Below the pieces are notes generated by a model. It was not told the DNA's origin and did not search any database. It saw nothing but the letters and a program-made list of their open reading frames with translations. The translations under genes were made by a program, and so were the position numbers. DNA of 64,000 nt from Rhodopseudomonas_A sp036404135. GTDB lineage: Bacteria > Pseudomonadota > Alphaproteobacteria > Rhizobiales > Xanthobacteraceae. How positions within the stretch are numbered: the stretch's first letter is position 1; every line of letters starts with the position of its first letter. Location of the stretch: NCBI RefSeq assembly GCF_036404135.1, contig NZ_DASWPE010000157.1:1-64000 (forward strand), written 5' to 3'. Positions 17,501-27,000 of the stretch are shown in pieces.

Positions 17501-20500
17501 CCGGGCTTCGAAGGCGAAATCGACCTTGGCATGCACCTTCTGGACGATCTGGTCGTCGATCAGCAGGAACGAGGTCCGCAGCGACTCGTGCCGCGCCAGC
17601 AGCGCGCGGAAGGCGCCTTGCCAGCGCGCCCGATCGAACGGCCCGGTCACGTTCAACGCGAACGGGACGTTGTACTGAACATCCTGTGGCGCCAGCTGAT
17701 GGATGATGAACAGTCGCTTCTGCGCCGCCGAGACCGGGTAATAGTCCCGCGGGGCAACGGCTGCTATTTCTGCGCGCGGGTCCTTGCCGGCTTCATCGAC
17801 CAGGCCGGCGAGGCCGCGGATGGTACGGCGCACAAAGGCGTCGCGCAACGTGACACCGGCCTGCAGCTCGCGGTTGACGCGGGCAATCATCAGGGTGGCC
17901 TTCAGCGACTGCCCGCCGAGATCGAAGAAGTCATCGTCGAGGCCGATCCGCTGAACGCCCAGCACCTGCTGCCAAATGGCGGCGATCGCGCGTTCCGCCG
18001 CGGTGCGGGGCGCGGCTGAATCGCGGCTTCCGGTCGGCTCGGCCGGGTCGGGCAGCGCTGTCCGGTCGACCTTGCCGCTGCGCCCGATCGGAAGGCGATC
18101 GACGATCACCACGCGCGACGGCACCATGTGCGCCGGCAGCCGCTGCGCCAGAAGGCGACGGAGGTCGGCGGTCTCGATCGCGCCGGCCGCGACGACATAG
18201 GCGCATAGATAGCGATCGCCGGCGGCGTCGGTCCGCGGCGTCACCACGGCGTCGATCACCCCGGGGCAGCGCAGCAGCGCCGTCTCGATCTCTCCGAGTT
18301 CGATCCGGAAGCCGCGCAGCTTGACCTGATCGTCGTTGCGCCCGAGGAATTCTAGCGCACCGCTTGGCAGGGCGCGCGCGAGATCGCCGGTCTTGTAGAG
18401 GCGGATCTCGCGGCCACCGAGATGCCGGATGACAAACCGCTCGGCCGTCATCTCGGGATTGTTCAGGTAGCCATCGGCCAGGCAGACCCCGGCGATATGC
18501 AACTCGCCGATCGCTCCCCTCGGCACCGGCAGCCCGTAGCGGTCGAGCAGCAGGACCGCGGCATTGTCGATCGCCGTTCCGATCGGCACCGACGCCGCCT
18601 TGTCGAGAGCCGGGTCGAATTTGTAGATCATGCAGCCGACCGTCGCCTCGGTCGGTCCGTACTCGTTGTAAAGCTCGACACGGCCGTCGAAGCCGCTGTC
18701 AACTTTCCCCGCCAGGCCGGTCTTGAAATCCTCACCGCCGACGATCAGCGCGCGCAGCCGACGGTTGGCGGCAGCCCCGTCGCGCAGCGCCTCGGCGAGC
18801 AACGCCAAATGCGTCGGCGTCACCTTGAGCAGCTCGACCCGATCGTCGCGAAGAATATCCCGCATCAATCCGATGGCGTCGTCGTTGCGGTACACGACGA
18901 TCCGGTTTCCCGAAACCAGCGGCGCGAACACCGACGTAATGGTGAGATCGACCGAAAGCGGCGAATGCAGCGCGAAGGCGGCGGGCGCATCGCCGATATA
19001 GGTCCGCACCGCCCAGCCGACGTAATTGGCGAGCGCGCGGTGCGAGATCATCACGCCCTTCGGCACGCCGGTCGAGCCCGAGGTATAGATCACGTAAGCA
19101 AGGTCACGGCCGGTCGGCGCGGTGCGGTCCGGCAGGTCGCCGTCCACGTCGCTGGTGGCGCGGTCGAGGATGAGATCCACCGGACCGAGGCCCGCGAGCG
19201 GATGGGCGTCGCTCGGCAGCAGCGCCACCGCCATCCCCGACCCCGCCGCGATCGCCCGGAAGCGGTCCGCCGGCGTGTTCGGCTCGAGCGGAAGGAATGC
19301 GGCGCCGAGTTTGAGGATGCCGAGGATCGCCGCAACCGCCTCGATCGACGGCGCGGCGACGAGGCCGACGATCGCCCCCCGTCCCGCTCCGGCCGCCTGC
19401 AGCCGCGCCGCGACCGCGTTCGCGAGGCGGTCGAGCGTCGCGTAGTCGATCGTCTTGCCGTCGCAGGCAATCGCGGGTGCCGCCGGATTTGTGCGAGCCT
19501 GGATCTCGAACAGTTCCACCACGCTCTGCGCCGCCTCCGTCGGCTGCGGCAAACCCGTGACAACGGCGCGCCTTTCCTCGACGCTCGACACGTCGATGTC
19601 ACGCAGCGGAATTGCGGGGTCGGCCACAACGGCCTCGAGCGCCGTGACGTAATGGGTGGACAGGCGTTCGATCGTGTCGCGACGGAACAGGTCGGTGCAA
19701 TACTCGAAGTCGAATTCCAGCTCGCCGTGCTGATGCTCGATCACGGTCAAGGTGAGGTCGAATTTGGCGATCGCGTAGTCAAGCTCGTAAGAGCTGAATT
19801 CGATGCCGCCATAGGCCGTCGGCGTCGCATGCGACGACAGTGCTGTGAACATCGTGTCGAACAGCGGGCCGCGGCCGAGATCGCGCGGCGGCGCGATGCG
19901 ATCGACCAGATCCTCGAACTGACTGTCCTGGTTCTCGAACGCATCGAGACACTCGCCGCGAACCTGCTGCAGATAGTCGCTGAAAGCGAGCTCGCCGCGA
20001 GGCCGGCTGCGCAGCGCCAAGGTATTGACGAACAAGCCGACCACGCCCTGGAACCGTTCGGCGTTGCGGCCGGCTGCGAGCGTGCCGACCACCAGGTCGT
20101 CCTGGCCGGTATATTTCGAGAGCACGACGTAGTAGGCGGCGAGCAGCAACATGTACATCGACACGCGGTGGCGCGCCGCGAGTTCGCGCAACGCGGCACT
20201 GAGCTGCGGATTGGGGCGAAGCGTCACCCGGTCGCCGTCGAACGACTGCGTGCTCGGCCGCGGGAAGTCGGTCGGCAGGTTCAGCGCCGGCCGCTCACCC
20301 TCGAGCAGGCCGAGCCAATAGTGCTGCTGCTGCCCGGCCGCCTCGCTGCCGGCGAAGTCGCGCTGCCAGAGCGCGAAATCCTTGTAGTCGGCCGGCAGCG
20401 GAGGCAGCGTCTGGCCGTCATAAAGCCGGCCGAGCTCGTCGCTCAGGATGTCGATCGACACGCCGTCGCAGATGATGTGGTGCAGATCGAGCAAAAGCAC

Positions 20501-20884
20501 GTGCTCGAGCGAGCCCAGCCTGATCAGACAAGCCCGCAGCAGCGGCGGGCGATTGAGATCGAACGGCCGGACAAAACGCCGCTTGATCGCCTCGACCTCG
20601 CTCTTGCCGCGTGCCCTCTCGACATCGAGCGGGACGCGGAGCGGCGCCTGACGCGTCTGGATGATCGTCCCGCCAGCGATCCCGAACGACGTCCTCAGGC
20701 TGTCATGGCGCGTCACCAGCGCCGACAGCGCGTCCTGCAGCCGGGCCGTGTCGAGCTTGCCGTTCAGCCGGATCGCGACCGGCACGTTGTAGGCGATACT
20801 GTCCGGCGACAGCCGGTTGAGGACATACATCCGCCTCTGGTTCGCGGACGCGGGAAAGTTGCCCTGCTCAACCGGCGACGCCAT
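11579..20884 (-). CDS. Three-module nonribosomal peptide synthetase (C-A-T-C-A-T-C-A*-T)
   Basis: About 3101 aa. Domains by residue: C1 10-430 (HHIICDG), A1 445-930 (YTSGSTGVPKG, NEYGPTE), T1 960-1025 (LGGQSL), C2 1040-1465 (HHIVADG), A2 1480-1960 (YTSGTTGLPKG, NNYGPTE), T2 1980-2045 (IGGDSL), C3 2060-2490 (HHLVSDG), A3 2505-2990, T3 3010-3085 (VGLTSL). Pocket residues read by eye give A1 = DLTKIGEVGK (Asn-like) and A2 = DAWFLGNVVK (a classic Leu code). A3 has lost its core motifs: the ATP loop is replaced by LATDRGGIRKH, the YGPTE motif by CFGLPEH, YRTGD by FRSGL, and the A10 lysine is absent. It is probably inactive. No epimerase, thioesterase or reductase follows. The start at 20884 has GGAG 8 bases upstream and overlaps the previous gene by 17 bases. 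Confidence 0.93.
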   Translation of the reverse strand: MASPVEQGNFPASANQRRMYVLNRLSPDSIAYNVPVAIRLNGKLDTARLQDALSALVTRHDSLRTSFGIAGGTIIQTRQAPLRVPLDVERARGKSEVEAIKRRFVRPFDLNRPPLLRACLIRLGSLEHVLLLDLHHIICDGVSIDILSDELGRLYDGQTLPPLPADYKDFALWQRDFAGSEAAGQQQHYWLGLLEGERPALNLPTDFPRPSTQSFDGDRVTLRPNPQLSAALRELAARHRVSMYMLLLAAYYVVLSKYTGQDDLVVGTLAAGRNAERFQGVVGLFVNTLALRSRPRGELAFSDYLQQVRGECLDAFENQDSQFEDLVDRIAPPRDLGRGPLFDTMFTALSSHATPTAYGGIEFSSYELDYAIAKFDLTLTVIEHQHGELEFDFEYCTDLFRRDTIERLSTHYVTALEAVVADPAIPLRDIDVSSVEERRAVVTGLPQPTEAAQSVVELFEIQARTNPAAPAIACDGKTIDYATLDRLANAVAARLQAAGAGRGAIVGLVAAPSIEAVAAILGILKLGAAFLPLEPNTPADRFRAIAAGSGMAVALLPSDAHPLAGLGPVDLILDRATSDVDGDLPDRTAPTGRDLAYVIYTSGSTGVPKGVMISHRALANYVGWAVRTYIGDAPAAFALHSPLSVDLTITSVFAPLVSGNRIVVYRNDDAIGLMRDILRDDRVELLKVTPTHLALLAEALRDGAAANRRLRALIVGGEDFKTGLAGKVDSGFDGRVELYNEYGPTEATVGCMIYKFDPALDKAASVPIGTAIDNAAVLLLDRYGLPVPRGAIGELHIAGVCLADGYLNNPEMTAERFVIRHLGGREIRLYKTGDLARALPSGALEFLGRNDDQVKLRGFRIELGEIETALLRCPGVIDAVVTPRTDAAGDRYLCAYVVAAGAIETADLRRLLAQRLPAHMVPSRVVIVDRLPIGRSGKVDRTALPDPAEPTGSRDSAAPRTAAERAIAAIWQQVLGVQRIGLDDDFFDLGGQSLKATLMIARVNRELQAGVTLRDAFVRRTIRGLAGLVDEAGKDPRAEIAAVAPRDYYPVSAAQKRLFIIHQLAPQDVQYNVPFALNVTGPFDRARWQGAFRALLARHESLRTSFLLIDDQIVQKVHAKVDFAFEARPSGASASLAQAIQEFVRPFDLERAPLLRATILQAGPVEHRILVDLHHIVADGLSIDIIIDDLRALYEGRTLEGAAVQYKDYAAWQQLRSASAEVRDQEAYWRAVFEGGAPVLSLATDFPRGAIRSFDGDLVRFAIDAALAERLRAIGRAAGATLFMTLLAAYTVLLSKYTGQDDIVVGIPVAGRRMASLQRVVGMFVNTLATRNRPRGELRFADYLDTVKAHALDAYSNQDYQFEELVDRLEIERDLGRNPLFDTVFATLEGGRNAFQADGVTVRLEDVPWKISKFDLTLLAEERADGIVFELEYCTGLFRRDTIERMAGHFVHLLEQIASDPARVLRDLDPLTEQERRQVLVEFNRSEASYPADRTVHELIEDQADRTPDAAAVVSGTKTLSYGELNRRANQLARLLRRSGIATEDVVGIVAEPSLEMMIGILAILKAGAAYLPIDADCPADRAAMMLQDSKARLVVFAGAEPWGEAGRPSLDLSQPALYQGDDSNLGGTASSRNLAYVIYTSGTTGLPKGVMVEHSAVNNLCAWHIRSFALSSADRTTKYARFSFDASVWEILPSLQAGAALHIVPQEIRLDLARLARYFDDAGITVSFLPTQICELFVQFDNRSLRLLLTGGDRLRRGGRGRYQLVNNYGPTESTVVTTSGPVVAADGPIPIGKPIGNIRVYLLDKADKPIPIGVPGELCIAGAGLARGYLGDAVRTAEKFVANPFEPGERMYRTGDVARWRPDGSIDYLGRSDGQVKIRGCRIEPREVETAILGHEAVQDAVVVAREDRNGDKQLYAYIAWRDAARLADLRGSLSQRLPNYMLPAVFVMLDEIPLNARGKVDLAALPPADSDAPAAGEAPRTSTEARLAAIWQQVLDRQQVGIHDNFFAIGGDSLRATIMIAKANKAFGTAVALGAVFDRPTVARLAEDFATGSDSVAPPLVPVENRLHYAATPTQALLYAVCTARGGVEYNLPMAFEIGGDLDIARLEDAFREVIDRNEALRTGFISVDGGAVQYVVPKVDFSIARLPGCGDAEIGEVTRDFIRPFQLSAPPLIRAAVVPRGPGRHVLLIDMHHLVSDGTSMGLLFKEIAALYAGSHPPRPDITYKDFAEWLQGHLRSDRMRVHEAYWRRVLDSPPDTIRLESDFPRKEAFGFAGSRINCTADAALHDDLKALCAREGVTLYVLLLAAYNVLLSKYSGSEDIIVGVPTVGRYLADVHDVVGMFVSTHVIRSRPRAERRFDEFLQEVKAGVRGAVEHQEYQLWDIMVQHNAATGKLLFSAVFVVQDQAFTSIEIPGLEIEEIDPHYDVAKFDLTMGAVERPGRLDIEIEYNTDLFRRSTAARIVGHYLHILGQVVADPGRTLRQIEIVTPAEKAALLAGVGDTAPAGADDAWAAATVVTLFERRVRAAPDRVAVAFDGGTVTYRALHQRTRQLGRRLAAEGVGPGMIVALLARPSVEMVSAVLAIWATGATCVALATDDPPRRVAARLAETGAALLLCDRDAKPDELGIPALLLDAASDAETVAALPDGPADPNALAVVSLATDRGGIRKHVMIEHRSLLDRARWFVARFAIVEADRTVMYGDLSSGAALLTLISTLCAGASVWIAPEEARRSATTLVKGVSDHGVTVGWLPAMLCERLAGTADLPLRTLIATGSAITPLRRGNYELVSCFGLPEHSEVTTCKPVTAETAGSLVGAPIIGSQTYILGHDDSLLPIGVTGELCLGGAGLARGYLGDEPSTSRRFTANPHVPDARIFRSGLRARRLADGGIELMERGDVEIDGHRVYLAEIEHCLRGHANIADAAVVRGDADQSPPTLCALVVTTGALPDSASALVRDLKRHLAEWLPGYMIPEAYVQVAAIPRDETDRVAVEALPIPEEPSPPIPTEDAADPSLVPEIRTIVEELVGVSAADPAADLRDVGLTSLAAMTLQARLTARFGVAPNLCRWLQAPSIANLSRHLSEALRGERQAITPTGETTPP

Positions 20885-23800
20885 CTCGGTGCTCCATTTG
20901 CGCCAGTGAGCCGACCAGCCGCGCCAATTCCGCCACGGTTGGCGCATCGAACACGTTCCTGAGCGTGATCTTCAGTCCGAACATTTTGCTCAGGCGCGAG
21001 GCCAGGGCGCTGGCCTTCAGGGAATGGCCTCCGATCTCGAAAAAATTCGCGGTCGCGCCGACATTCCGGGTCTCGAGCAACTCTTCCCAGACCCTGGCGA
21101 TGGCGATTTCCGCCGCACTCTCGGGGGCGCGGAGGGACCGCGGTTCGGCCATCCACCGCCGTGGCTCGGGCAGCGCGCTGTAATCGATCTTGCCGTTCTC
21201 GGTCAGCGGCATGAAATCGATGCGGCAAAAGGCGGACGGCAGCATATAGGCCGGAAGCCGAGCCGCCAGTCGCTGCCGCAACTCCTGCGCGCCGACGTCG
21301 GCGGCGGCGATGTAATAGGCGCACAGGAACACGCTGCCGTCGTCGGCCTTGGCGGGGACGACGCAGGCCTCGTGAAGCCGGCCGTCCTCTAGAAGCCGGT
21401 TCTCGATCTCGCCGGGCTCGATGCGGAAGCCCCGGATCTTGATCTGCCGGTCGGCCCGGCCCACGAATTCCAGCACCCCGTCGGCACGGCGGCGGACCAG
21501 GTCGCCGGTGCGGTAGAGCCGCTCGCCCGCGACGTGAGGGTTGGTGACGAAACGCTCGGCGGTGAGCGCGGGACGATGAAGATAGCCGCGCGCGAGGCCG
21601 ACGCCCCCGACGTACAACTCGCCGACCACGCCGATCGGGCTCAACAGCCTGTGACGGTCGAAGACATAGGCCGTCGAATTCGGGATCGGCCGGCCGATCG
21701 GTATCGTCCGCGGCTCGACCCCGGTGACCACGTGACAGGTCGAATAGGTGGTGTTCTCACTTGGGCCGTAGGCGTTGATCAGCGTCAGCCGCGGGTTGGC
21801 TTTCCGAATCCGCTCGACGTGCCGGGTCGACGCCACGTCGCCGCCGGTGATGAGATAGCGCAGCGGACGGAACACCGCGGGGTCGGCATCCGCGAACTGG
21901 TTGAGCAGCGCCGGGACGAGAAACAGGATCGTGATGTTGTGCCGGGCGAGTTGCTCGCCAAGCGCGGCGTGGTCCAGCAGGGTCTCGTCGTCGATCTGGT
22001 AGAGCGGCAACCCGTTGAGCAAGGCGCCCCAGATCTCGAATGTGGTCGCATCGAAGGCCGGCGCCCCGGTCTGAAGCATGCGGTCGTCGGGGCGGAATTC
22101 GAGATAATCGACATTGGTCACGAGATTGACCACGCTGCGATGCTCGACCATGACGCCTTTGGGTTTTCCGGTCGACCCCGAGGTGTAGACGACGTAAGCG
22201 AGATTCGACGGCGCGGTCACATGCGCCAGCGGCCCATCATCGATGCCTGCAGCCTCGGCGTCGCGCAGACGCAGCACCGGGACGTCGAGATCGAGGTCGC
22301 GCCGGTCGTCGTTCGGCATGATCACGACCTGCGGCCGCGCGTCGCGCAGAATGTCGCCCAAAAGCCGACTCGGGCTGTCCCGGCCGAGCGGCAGGTAAGC
22401 GCCGCCCGCTTTGAGCACGGCGAGTTCGCCGAGCACCATCTCAACCGAGCGGCGGCCGATGACCGCGACGATGCTGTCCGGCCCGACCCCGCGGGCCCGC
22501 AACAGCCGGGCGAGCCGATTGGATGTGCGGTCGGCGTCGGCATAGCTGATCCGGCCGATGGCGTCGGCCAGCGCGATCGCCGCCGGCCGGCGGCGCGCCT
22601 GCTGCTCGAACAGCTCGTGGATGCAGCTCTGTGCGGCGAACGGCGACGGCGGCGGGTTGCATCCTTCGAGCAGCTGACGCGCCTCGGCGTCGCCGACCAC
22701 GGCGAGACGATCGAGAGCAATGTCCCAGCCACCCGCCAGCCGGTCGAGCAAGGTGATGTAGTGGCGCCCCAACCGGGCCACGGTGCCGCGTTCGAAAATG
22801 TCGGTGTTGTGCTCGATCCGGATTTCCGCCCCCGCCGATCCCCAATGGATGTCGAAGATCAGATCGACCTGAACCGCCTGGGTCTGGGTGGCGACATCGA
22901 TCCAGCGGGCCTGCGCAACGCCATCGAATTCCGTGGTATCCTCGGGGTCCGGCACCAGGTTGAACATGGTTCGGACCAACGGAATGCGGCCATTGCCGCG
23001 GGCCGGAGCCAGCTTCTGAATCAGCCGCTCGAACGGATAGTCCTGCATGAAATAGGCTTCTTCGACCCGTTCGTGCACCGCCTGCACCAGCCGTTCGAAG
23101 CTGTCGTCGAAGCGGACGTCGGCGCGCACCGCCACCATGTTGACGAAGAATCCGACGGTGTTGGCGAGTTCCGCGCTGTAGTGCCGGCCCGAGAACAGCA
23201 CCCCGGAGGTGATGTCCTGCTGCTGACAGATCTTCTGCAAGAGCACGAGGTAGGCGGCGAACAGGCTGGAAAACAGCAGAACGCGCTGCTCCCAGCTCTG
23301 CTTCTGGAACGCCTCGATCAGGTGGAGCGGAATCGCGACGATCTCCAATCCGCCGTTCAAGGACATCGCCGATGACGGCGCCGCATCGGTGGGCAGATCG
23401 AGCGCCGGCGGTTCGCTTTCGAACCGTGCCAGCCAATAGGCCTCCTGCTCGCGGGTCCGCTCCGCATCGAAATGACGGCGCTGCCAATGCGCGTAATCCG
23501 AATAAGTCAGCGTCGTCGGCGATGCCGCGACCGGCGCATCGCGGGTGAGCGCGTTGTAGATCGACGTCAGGTCCCGCCACAGGATCAGCACCGAGGCGGC
23601 GTCCGCGATGATGTGGTGGACCCGCAGCAGCAACGCCTGATCGTCTGGCCCGAGCCTCAGCAGCACCACCTCGAACAACGCATCGTCGGGTCTCCATCGC
23701 GTGATCGGATTTCGGCAGATCGCGGCGATCTCACTTGCCAGTGCGGCATCGCGGTCGGGGCCGGCCGCCGCCGCCGCGTCGATGTGCCGGACAGCGCGTT

Positions 23801-24080
23801 TGAGATCCTGATCGAAGCTCTGCACCGGGCGCTCGCCGCGCCGTGACACCCGGGTACGCAGCACGGCATGCGCGGCGGCCAACAGCTCGACCGCCCGGCG
23901 CAGCCGCCGCAGGTCGAGCTGGCCGACCAGCCGCTTGCAGGTGTTGATGTCCCAGATCGAGCTGGCGGGATCGAGCTCGCAGAAATGCAGAACCCGCTCC
24001 TGCTGAAAGGTCAGCGGACAAGGAGTAGTCCGGTCGCCGGCTGGGATCGGCGGATATCTGCGAATCCCGATCGCTGTCAT
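20868..24080 (-). CDS. Single-module nonribosomal peptide synthetase (C-A-T), second in line
   Basis: About 1070 aa. The C domain (residues 10-450) has HHIIADA at about 157, with Ala in place of the last Gly. The A domain (470-960) has YTSGSTGKPKG at about 633, NAYGPSE, YRTGD and the A10 lysine in TENGKID. The T domain has IGGHSLKAS at about 1017. The pocket code read by eye is DAFFIGATYK, closest to Val and Ile codes as I recall them (for example DAFWIGGTFK), so an aliphatic amino acid is predicted. The start at 24080 is fixed by a 4-base ATGA overlap with the previous NRPS gene; an upstream ATG at 24098 is less likely. It is expected to receive the chain from the first synthetase and pass it to the three-module protein. 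Confidence 0.93.
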   Translation of the reverse strand: MTAIGIRRYPPIPAGDRTTPCPLTFQQERVLHFCELDPASSIWDINTCKRLVGQLDLRRLRRAVELLAAAHAVLRTRVSRRGERPVQSFDQDLKRAVRHIDAAAAAGPDRDAALASEIAAICRNPITRWRPDDALFEVVLLRLGPDDQALLLRVHHIIADAASVLILWRDLTSIYNALTRDAPVAASPTTLTYSDYAHWQRRHFDAERTREQEAYWLARFESEPPALDLPTDAAPSSAMSLNGGLEIVAIPLHLIEAFQKQSWEQRVLLFSSLFAAYLVLLQKICQQQDITSGVLFSGRHYSAELANTVGFFVNMVAVRADVRFDDSFERLVQAVHERVEEAYFMQDYPFERLIQKLAPARGNGRIPLVRTMFNLVPDPEDTTEFDGVAQARWIDVATQTQAVQVDLIFDIHWGSAGAEIRIEHNTDIFERGTVARLGRHYITLLDRLAGGWDIALDRLAVVGDAEARQLLEGCNPPPSPFAAQSCIHELFEQQARRRPAAIALADAIGRISYADADRTSNRLARLLRARGVGPDSIVAVIGRRSVEMVLGELAVLKAGGAYLPLGRDSPSRLLGDILRDARPQVVIMPNDDRRDLDLDVPVLRLRDAEAAGIDDGPLAHVTAPSNLAYVVYTSGSTGKPKGVMVEHRSVVNLVTNVDYLEFRPDDRMLQTGAPAFDATTFEIWGALLNGLPLYQIDDETLLDHAALGEQLARHNITILFLVPALLNQFADADPAVFRPLRYLITGGDVASTRHVERIRKANPRLTLINAYGPSENTTYSTCHVVTGVEPRTIPIGRPIPNSTAYVFDRHRLLSPIGVVGELYVGGVGLARGYLHRPALTAERFVTNPHVAGERLYRTGDLVRRRADGVLEFVGRADRQIKIRGFRIEPGEIENRLLEDGRLHEACVVPAKADDGSVFLCAYYIAAADVGAQELRQRLAARLPAYMLPSAFCRIDFMPLTENGKIDYSALPEPRRWMAEPRSLRAPESAAEIAIARVWEELLETRNVGATANFFEIGGHSLKASALASRLSKMFGLKITLRNVFDAPTVAELARLVGSLAQMEHRDGVAG

Positions 24081-27000
24081 GGCGAGCCGTCTCGGCAAGA
24101 CAGGTCGGCGGGCGGCGCCGGTCGCGCCGGAATCTGCACGATGACGATGCGATCCTTGATCGACGATGGTTGCTGAAGCATCGGCTCGATCAGCACGGCG
24201 ATCTCGGCGATGGTCGGCAACCGGAGAAAGTCCATCGCCCTCAGCCGGGTCCCCAGCGCCTTGTCGAGGGCGGCGATGAAACGCAGCGTCAGCAGCGAGT
24301 TGCCGCCGAGGTGGAAGAAATTGCTGGCCGGGGTCAGGCCGCGGAGGTCGAGCAGGTCTTCGGCGATCGCGATGATCTTGCGTTCAAGCTCGGTCGCCGC
24401 GCGTTGCGCCGCGGTCGCCGGCGCGCCGGTCAGGGTCGGGGCCGGCAGGCGCTGGACGTCGATCTTGCCGCTCGGCAGCCGCGGCAGGCGGTCGAGCGGC
24501 ACAAACACTTCGGGAATCATGAAGCCGGGCAGCCATGCGATCAGGTCGCTCGAAATCCGCTCGATCGAAGTCGGGCGATCCTTGTCGAAGGCGAGATAGG
24601 CGACCAGGCTGTTCTGGCCGAACGCGTCGCTCCTGACGGTCACGGCGGCCTCGGCCACGCCGTCGCAGGCGCGCAATTTCTGCTCGACCTCCGCGACCTC
24701 GACGCGGAAGCCGCGGATCTTGACCTGGGTGTCGGCGCGGCCGAGGTAGTAGATCAACCCGTCGTCGCCCCATTTCGCGAGGTCGCCGGTGCGGTACAGG
24801 CGGAGCCCCGCCAAATCGGGGCTCGGGCAGAATCGCTCCGCCGTCAGGTCGGGCCGGTTGAGGTATTCCGTCGCAAGCCCGACGCCGGACAGGCACAATT
24901 CGCCGATCACACCGACCGGAACCGGACGAAGCGCCTCGTCAAGGATATGCGCGCCGGTGTTGGAAACCGGCCTGCCGATCGGCACCCGCGCCGCCTCCGT
25001 GCCGCGCGGCAGCGAATGATAGGTCGCGTAGATCGCGGCCTCGGTCGGACCGTACAGGTTTTCGAGCCGGACCTTGGGGACCAGGCGATGGAAGCGATTC
25101 ACCAGGTCGGGCTTCAGCGCCTCGCCCGCGGCGAAGACGTAGCGAAGCCTGTCCAACGGCGACGTGGCGCCCGCCGGCTGGCTCTCCAACAGCACGTCCA
25201 GCATCGAAGGCACGAAATTGACGTGCGTCACCGCAAATTTTTCGATGGCCTCGAGCAGAGCGCGGCTGTCGCGCTCGGCGCCAAGGTCGAGCACCGCGAG
25301 CCGGCCGTCGTCGAACAGCCAGCCGAACAGTTCGGCAGCCGACACGTCGAACGTGAAGTTGGTCTTGAACAGGATGGTCTTGCCGGCCAGCGGATAGCTC
25401 GCCTCCAGGAATTCCAGCGTATTCATCAAGGCGCGATGGCTGACCACCACCCCCTTCGGATTGCCGGTCGAGCCGGAGGTGTAGATCACATAGGCTGGCC
25501 GCTCAGGGTCGAAGCTGCGGTCCGGATCGATGCCGGGTCCGGCGTAGGACGCCGCATCGTCGACCCGGATCACCGGCAGCGGGCCGCGCTGGCGCTGCGG
25601 ATCGGATGGCGGCTCGCCCGCCGCCAGCAGGCAGCGGACGCCGCCGTCCTTCAGGATGAAGTCGATCCGCTGCGGCGGAAAGCCGGGATCGATCGGCAGG
25701 TAGGCCGCGCCGGCCTTCAGCACCGCCAAGATCGCCACGACCATCTCGGGCGAACGTTCAAGCAAGACCGCAACGATGTCGCCTTCGGTAACACCGGCCT
25801 CGACCAGCCTGGCGGCCAGCTGGTTGGCCTTGCGGTTGACCTCGCCGCAGCTGAGCGTGCCGGCGGACGAGAGCAGCGCCGGCTGGTCGGGGGTGCGCGC
25901 CGCGCGGTGTTCCAACAGGCCGACGATGCCGCGGCCGGGCGCCGCGGCGACCACATTGCCTTCGGCGAACGAACGGACCAGTTGCCGCTCGTCCGCGTCG
26001 AGCATCGACAGATCGCGCAGGATTGCGTCGGGGCGCTCGATCATCGCGGTGAGCAGCACCTCGTAGTGGTGGAGAATGCGCCGGACGCTGCGCGGCTCGA
26101 ACAGCTCGGTGTTGTATTCGAGGCGCAGCTCGGCGGCATCGGGACCCGTGTGGAAATCGAGCAGCATGTCGACCTGTGTCGCGGTGATCTCAGGCTCCAG
26201 AACGCGCTCGCTGCGAACGCCGCCGAACGCGTGGGTCGGCTCGAAGTCGGTGACCATGTTGAACATCGCGGAGAACAGCGGATTGCGGCGATGTTGGCGA
26301 TCCAGCGCGAGGCGGTCGACGAGACGTTCGAGCGGATAATCCTGCATGCGATGGGCGCCGGTCACGCGGTCGTGGACCTGGCGCACGAAGTCGCTGACGG
26401 AGGTTTGCGGGTCGATCCGCAGCCGCAGCGCGACGCTGTTGGCGAAGAAGCCGGCGAGCGCCTTCAGCCTGGGATCGTGGTGACGCCCGGAGAATACCGT
26501 GCCGATGATGATGTCGTCCTGCCGGCAATATTTGCAGAGCAGCAGAGCCTGCGCGCCGAGCATCGTCGAGAACGGGACGACGCGATGCTTCAGGCTGAAC
26601 GACTGCAGCCGGGCGACCAGATCTGGCGACAGCGGACGCGTTTCCACGGCGCCGCGAAATGACAGCTGCGGCGGCGCCGGAAGGTCGGTGGGAAGATCGA
26701 GCTCCGGTGGCCTGTCGGCGAACTGTGACAGCCAATAGGCCTCCGCCTCGTGGGTGTTGCGCTCGGAGAAGCGGTCTCTCAGCCAACTCGCGTAGTCGAC
26801 ATAATCGAGGTCGAGCGGCGCCGGGTCGCCGGTGCCGGCACGCCGTGCATTGTAGAGACGCTTGAGGTCGTTCCACAGGATGCGAATCGTGATCGCATCG
26901 GAAATGATGTGATGCAGCTTCAGGACAAGTTGCCACTCCTGCTCCGACCAGCGCACCAGGACAACCTTGAAAAGCCGGCCGCCGTCGAGCGTGAAGGGAA

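Noticed and set aside
14144..18019. A 1291-codon open frame on the plus strand, opposite the large NRPS gene
   Set aside because: It is the antisense shadow of GC-rich NRPS coding DNA. The minus strand carries full domain motifs in order; the plus-strand product is Arg/Asp/Val-rich with no motifs.
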